A DNA stretch of 8,506 nucleotides from Oscillospiraceae bacterium (GTDB lineage: Bacteria > Bacillota > Clostridia > Oscillospirales > Ruminococcaceae). This document shows positions 7,699 through 8,506 of the stretch, in pieces. How positions within the stretch are numbered: position 1 is the stretch's first letter; every line of letters begins with the position of its first letter. Position numbers and translations under genes: made by a program. The DNA lies in the NCBI GenBank assembly GCA_016296165.1, contig JAEDJV010000106.1, positions 1 through 8,506 of the forward strand, given 5' to 3'. The notes beneath the pieces were generated by a model. It saw only the letters and a list, made by a program, of their open reading frames with translations. It was not told the origin of the DNA and made no database searches.

Positions 7699-7990
7699 TA
7701 CTGGCAGTAAAACTCCAGCTTGTTCCGTTTCCGCATTCTCCTTCCAGATCGGCTACGATGTCTGCCGATTCCTCATTTGACTCTTCTAAGCCTTCGTTTG
7801 ACTCTTCTGAGCCTTCAGTCTGATCGGTAATGTCAATAACTTCTGCAGGCTCATTGACAGCTGCATTGTCATTTTCGGTTTCTGCAGCCTTGATTTTAAT
7901 CTCAAGCATATCAGAAGGAACCGCACCAACAACAAAGTTTGCTGCCAGAAGTACTGACAAAGTCATAGACAAAACTCTTTTGATTTTCAT
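7670..7990 (-). CDS. Signal peptide and N-terminal segment of the dockerin-LRR protein (frame-broken)
   Basis: This 106-residue ORF begins MKIKRVLSMTLSVLLAANF, a basic n-region and hydrophobic core typical of a Sec signal peptide. Cleavage is likely near GAVPS or after IKAA. An acidic linker of about 50 residues rich in E, S, N and D follows, with a 7-residue repeat (EGSEESN, EGLEESN). The opening of a BspA-type domain comes next (ECGNGTSWSFTASNGLLT) and then the frame runs into YYKR and TGA at 7670-7672. I chose ATG 7990 over TTG 7993: AGGAGG at 7997-8002 lies six bases from the ATG but only three from the TTG. Its 3' end overlaps the large ORF by 29 bases in the +1 frame. Alone it would make only a short secreted acidic peptide. 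It is best read as the 5' part of the giant gene. Confidence 0.85.
   Translation of the reverse strand: MKIKRVLSMTLSVLLAANFVVGAVPSDMLEIKIKAAETENDNAAVNEPAEVIDITDQTEGSEESNEGLEESNEESADIVADLEGECGNGTSWSFTASNGLLTYYKR
7681..7693 (-). repeat. TTAC tetranucleotide tract at the frame break
   Basis: The minus strand reads TTACTTACTTACT, three full TTAC units plus one base (AGTA repeats on the plus strand). With three units the upstream frame reads GLLTYYKR-stop. With two units the same frame reads GLLTIKGEGA and continues for 2.4 kb of codons to the dockerin. The tract therefore sits exactly where a single unit change switches full-length translation on or off. Three units is short compared with well-known phase-variable tracts. 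Confidence 0.85.
7776..7817 (-). repeat. 21-bp tandem repeat in the acidic linker
   Basis: Two adjacent 21-base copies (7776-7796 and 7797-7817) differ at two positions and encode EGLEESN and EGSEESN. They lie in the post-signal-peptide linker. The length is a multiple of three, so copy-number change would alter linker length without breaking the frame. Confidence 0.75.
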
Positions 7991-7994
7991 CAAA

Positions 7995-8002
7995 CCCCTC
8001 CT
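7995..8002 (-). promoter_or_regulatory. Strong ribosome binding site of the giant gene
   Basis: AGGAGGGG on the minus strand contains a full AGGAGG (7997-8002) six bases before ATG 7990. It fixes the start of the signal-peptide ORF. It shows that translation of the giant gene is meant to begin here, not at the ATG at 7698, which has no comparable site. Confidence 0.88.
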
Positions 8003-8043
8003 ATTATTATATTTTTCTGTATTTTCTATAAAAATACAAAATA

Positions 8044-8071
8044 ATTATATCATATTTATCCTAAATTTTAA
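8044..8071 (-). promoter_or_regulatory. Putative sigma-A promoter with extended -10
   Basis: On the minus strand a perfect TATAAT (8044-8049) is preceded by TGA, forming the extended -10 motif TGNTATAAT. A weak -35 candidate, TTAAAA (8066-8071, 4 of 6 to TTGACA), lies 16 bases upstream. Transcription would start near 8037, giving a leader of about 45 bases before ATG 7990. The region is very A+T rich, so a chance match is possible. The position after the terminator at 8143-8177 and before the ribosome site supports it. Confidence 0.6.
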
Positions 8072-8142
8072 CCATAAAATATCAAAAAAAATAAAATCAG
8101 CAAAACTAATAAATTATTCATCAACTAAACATACAAATTAAC

Positions 8143-8177
8143 AAAAAACAGGTTTCAGCTACTGAAACCTGTTTTTT
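8143..8177. terminator. Perfect hairpin terminator of the upstream dockerin-tail gene
   Basis: AAAAAACAGGTTTCAG (8143-8158) pairs perfectly over 16 bp with CTGAAACCTGTTTTTT (8162-8177) around a CTA loop. On the minus strand it ends in a T-run and starts 11 bases after the TAA stop of the gene at 8189-8506. It should separate that gene from the giant gene, which then needs its own promoter. Confidence 0.9.
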
Positions 8178-8223
8178 TAAAATATAAATTAAGCTGCCTT
8201 AAGTTCAGTATCCAATCCGCCTG
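8143..8223 (-). repeat. Copy of the 3'-end block also present at 382-461
   Basis: This 81-base block (terminator plus the last codons) aligns by eye with 382-461 with about nine substitutions and one 1-base indel. It covers the hairpin, the spacer and codons for GG(W/L)DTELK(V/A)A. Similarity drops just inside the coding region. It shows that the two neighbouring genes share a 3' end by duplication or recombination. Confidence 0.8.
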
Positions 8224-8506
8224 ATATACGTATTTGCATAAAGCGAATTTCTAGCAAGTTTTTCCAAATATAATTATTTTCTGCAAATACTTTCTCTGTA
8301 TCCTGACTCATTGCATTATCAACCGTTCCTGTTTTACCGACAGTAAGACTGCCGAAAACAGTTACAAATTCAGATGAATCAACTATCATCTGCCTATCTA
8401 TGTCTGCATCATATTTTGTAGCTGTAAGATCATATATCCTAATAGTATATAGGCCATCAGGAATATCATAAGGAATATTGAAACGAAACTTACCAATCGT
8501 TCCGTC
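8189..8506 (-). CDS. 3' end of a secreted cohesin-like-domain protein with a dockerin-tail remnant
   Basis: The frame is open from the window edge to TAA 8189-8191 (105 residues); the start is outside the window. The first ~60 residues (DGTIGKFRFNIPYDIPDG, then LYTIRIYDLTATKYDADIDR, then EFVTVFGSLTVGK) have the strand pattern of the C-terminal half of a cohesin or cohesin-like beta sandwich. A linker (GTVDNAMSQDTEKVFAEN) and the end IRFMQIRISGGLDTELKAA follow. The last 11 residues match the dockerin tail of the giant gene (AGGWDTELKVA), but neither calcium loop (DxNxDG) is present. The dockerin therefore seems lost or collapsed by deletion. ATG at 8389 is internal, not a start. The cohesin-like call is inference from the fold pattern; the tail match is seen directly. 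Confidence 0.7.
   Translation of the reverse strand, partial: DGTIGKFRFNIPYDIPDGLYTIRIYDLTATKYDADIDRQMIVDSSEFVTVFGSLTVGKTGTVDNAMSQDTEKVFAENNYIWKNLLEIRFMQIRISGGLDTELKAA

Larger units (their letters stand above)
427..7990 (-). pseudogene. Whole reconstructed dockerin-LRR gene, interrupted by a 4-bp frameshift
   Basis: This span joins the signal-peptide ORF and the large ORF as one ancestral gene. The first frame reads ...CGNGTSWSFTASNGLLT and then diverges. The second frame, entered one repeat unit later, continues IKGEGAVLSMDYSSEKW. Together they match the standard BspA N-terminal pattern (CGxxxxWxxxxxGxLTIxGxG). Deleting 4 bases gives 2520 codons including the stop. It is marked as a pseudogene only because the frame is broken as written. 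It may be functional if the tract contracts or the sequence is in error, and nothing else in the remaining ~7.2 kb looks decayed. Confidence 0.55.

Noticed and set aside
7830..8141. Plus-strand frame of 103 codons across the promoter region of the giant gene
   Set aside because: It is antisense to the signal peptide and promoter, ends in A+T-rich non-coding sequence, and has a low-complexity C-terminus.
8387..8389. ATG at 8389 as the start of a separate 66-residue gene
   Set aside because: The same frame is open upstream to the window edge with a continuous cohesin-like strand pattern, and no ribosome site precedes the ATG.

Overview
The window suggests a low-GC Gram-positive, fibre-associated gut or rumen bacterium of the Ruminococcus type. 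The basis is A+T-rich intergenic DNA, strong AGGAGG ribosome binding, U-tailed hairpin terminators, a type I dockerin with two calcium loops ending in GGWDTELKVA, and BspA-type leucine-rich repeats. The species cannot be named from sequence alone.

Layout. Positions 1-183 (+) are the last 60 codons of a protein resembling the charged C-terminal tail of Rpn / PD-(D/E)XK-family nuclease 'transposases', followed by a hairpin terminator at 198-237. A 243-base intergenic gap leads to a second hairpin (382-416). From there to 7990 the minus strand carries one giant secreted-protein gene. Its 5' part (7990-7670) encodes a signal peptide, an acidic linker and the start of a BspA-type domain. The rest (7698-427, 2423 codons) encodes about 49 LRR_5/BspA repeats, Ig-like segments, a helical glycine-rich module, a carboxypeptidase-regulatory-like domain, a Big_1-like domain and a C-terminal dockerin. 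An A+T-rich promoter region with an extended -10 (8044-8071) and an AGGAGGGG ribosome site drive it. Upstream on the same strand, 8506-8189 is the 3' end of another secreted-protein gene. It has a cohesin-like beta fold and only a remnant of a dockerin tail, and it ends at a perfect hairpin (8143-8177).

Main observation. The giant gene is broken into two overlapping frames exactly at a three-copy TTAC tandem repeat (minus strand; + strand 7681-7693). Removing one 4-base unit fuses the frames and restores the expected BspA opening, ...SNGLLTIKGEGA..., giving a predicted 2519-residue secreted protein. As written, the 5' ORF stops after 106 residues and the large ORF has no signal peptide. This could be a recent 4-bp duplication, a reversible slippage switch, or an assembly or consensus error. 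The sequence alone does not decide.

The two minus-strand genes look like paralogous cellulosome-type or surface components. Each ends in nearly the same roughly 80-base block (terminator plus coding tail), which suggests duplication or recombination between dockerin-gene 3' ends. No CRISPR array, tRNA, rRNA or complete mobile element was seen.
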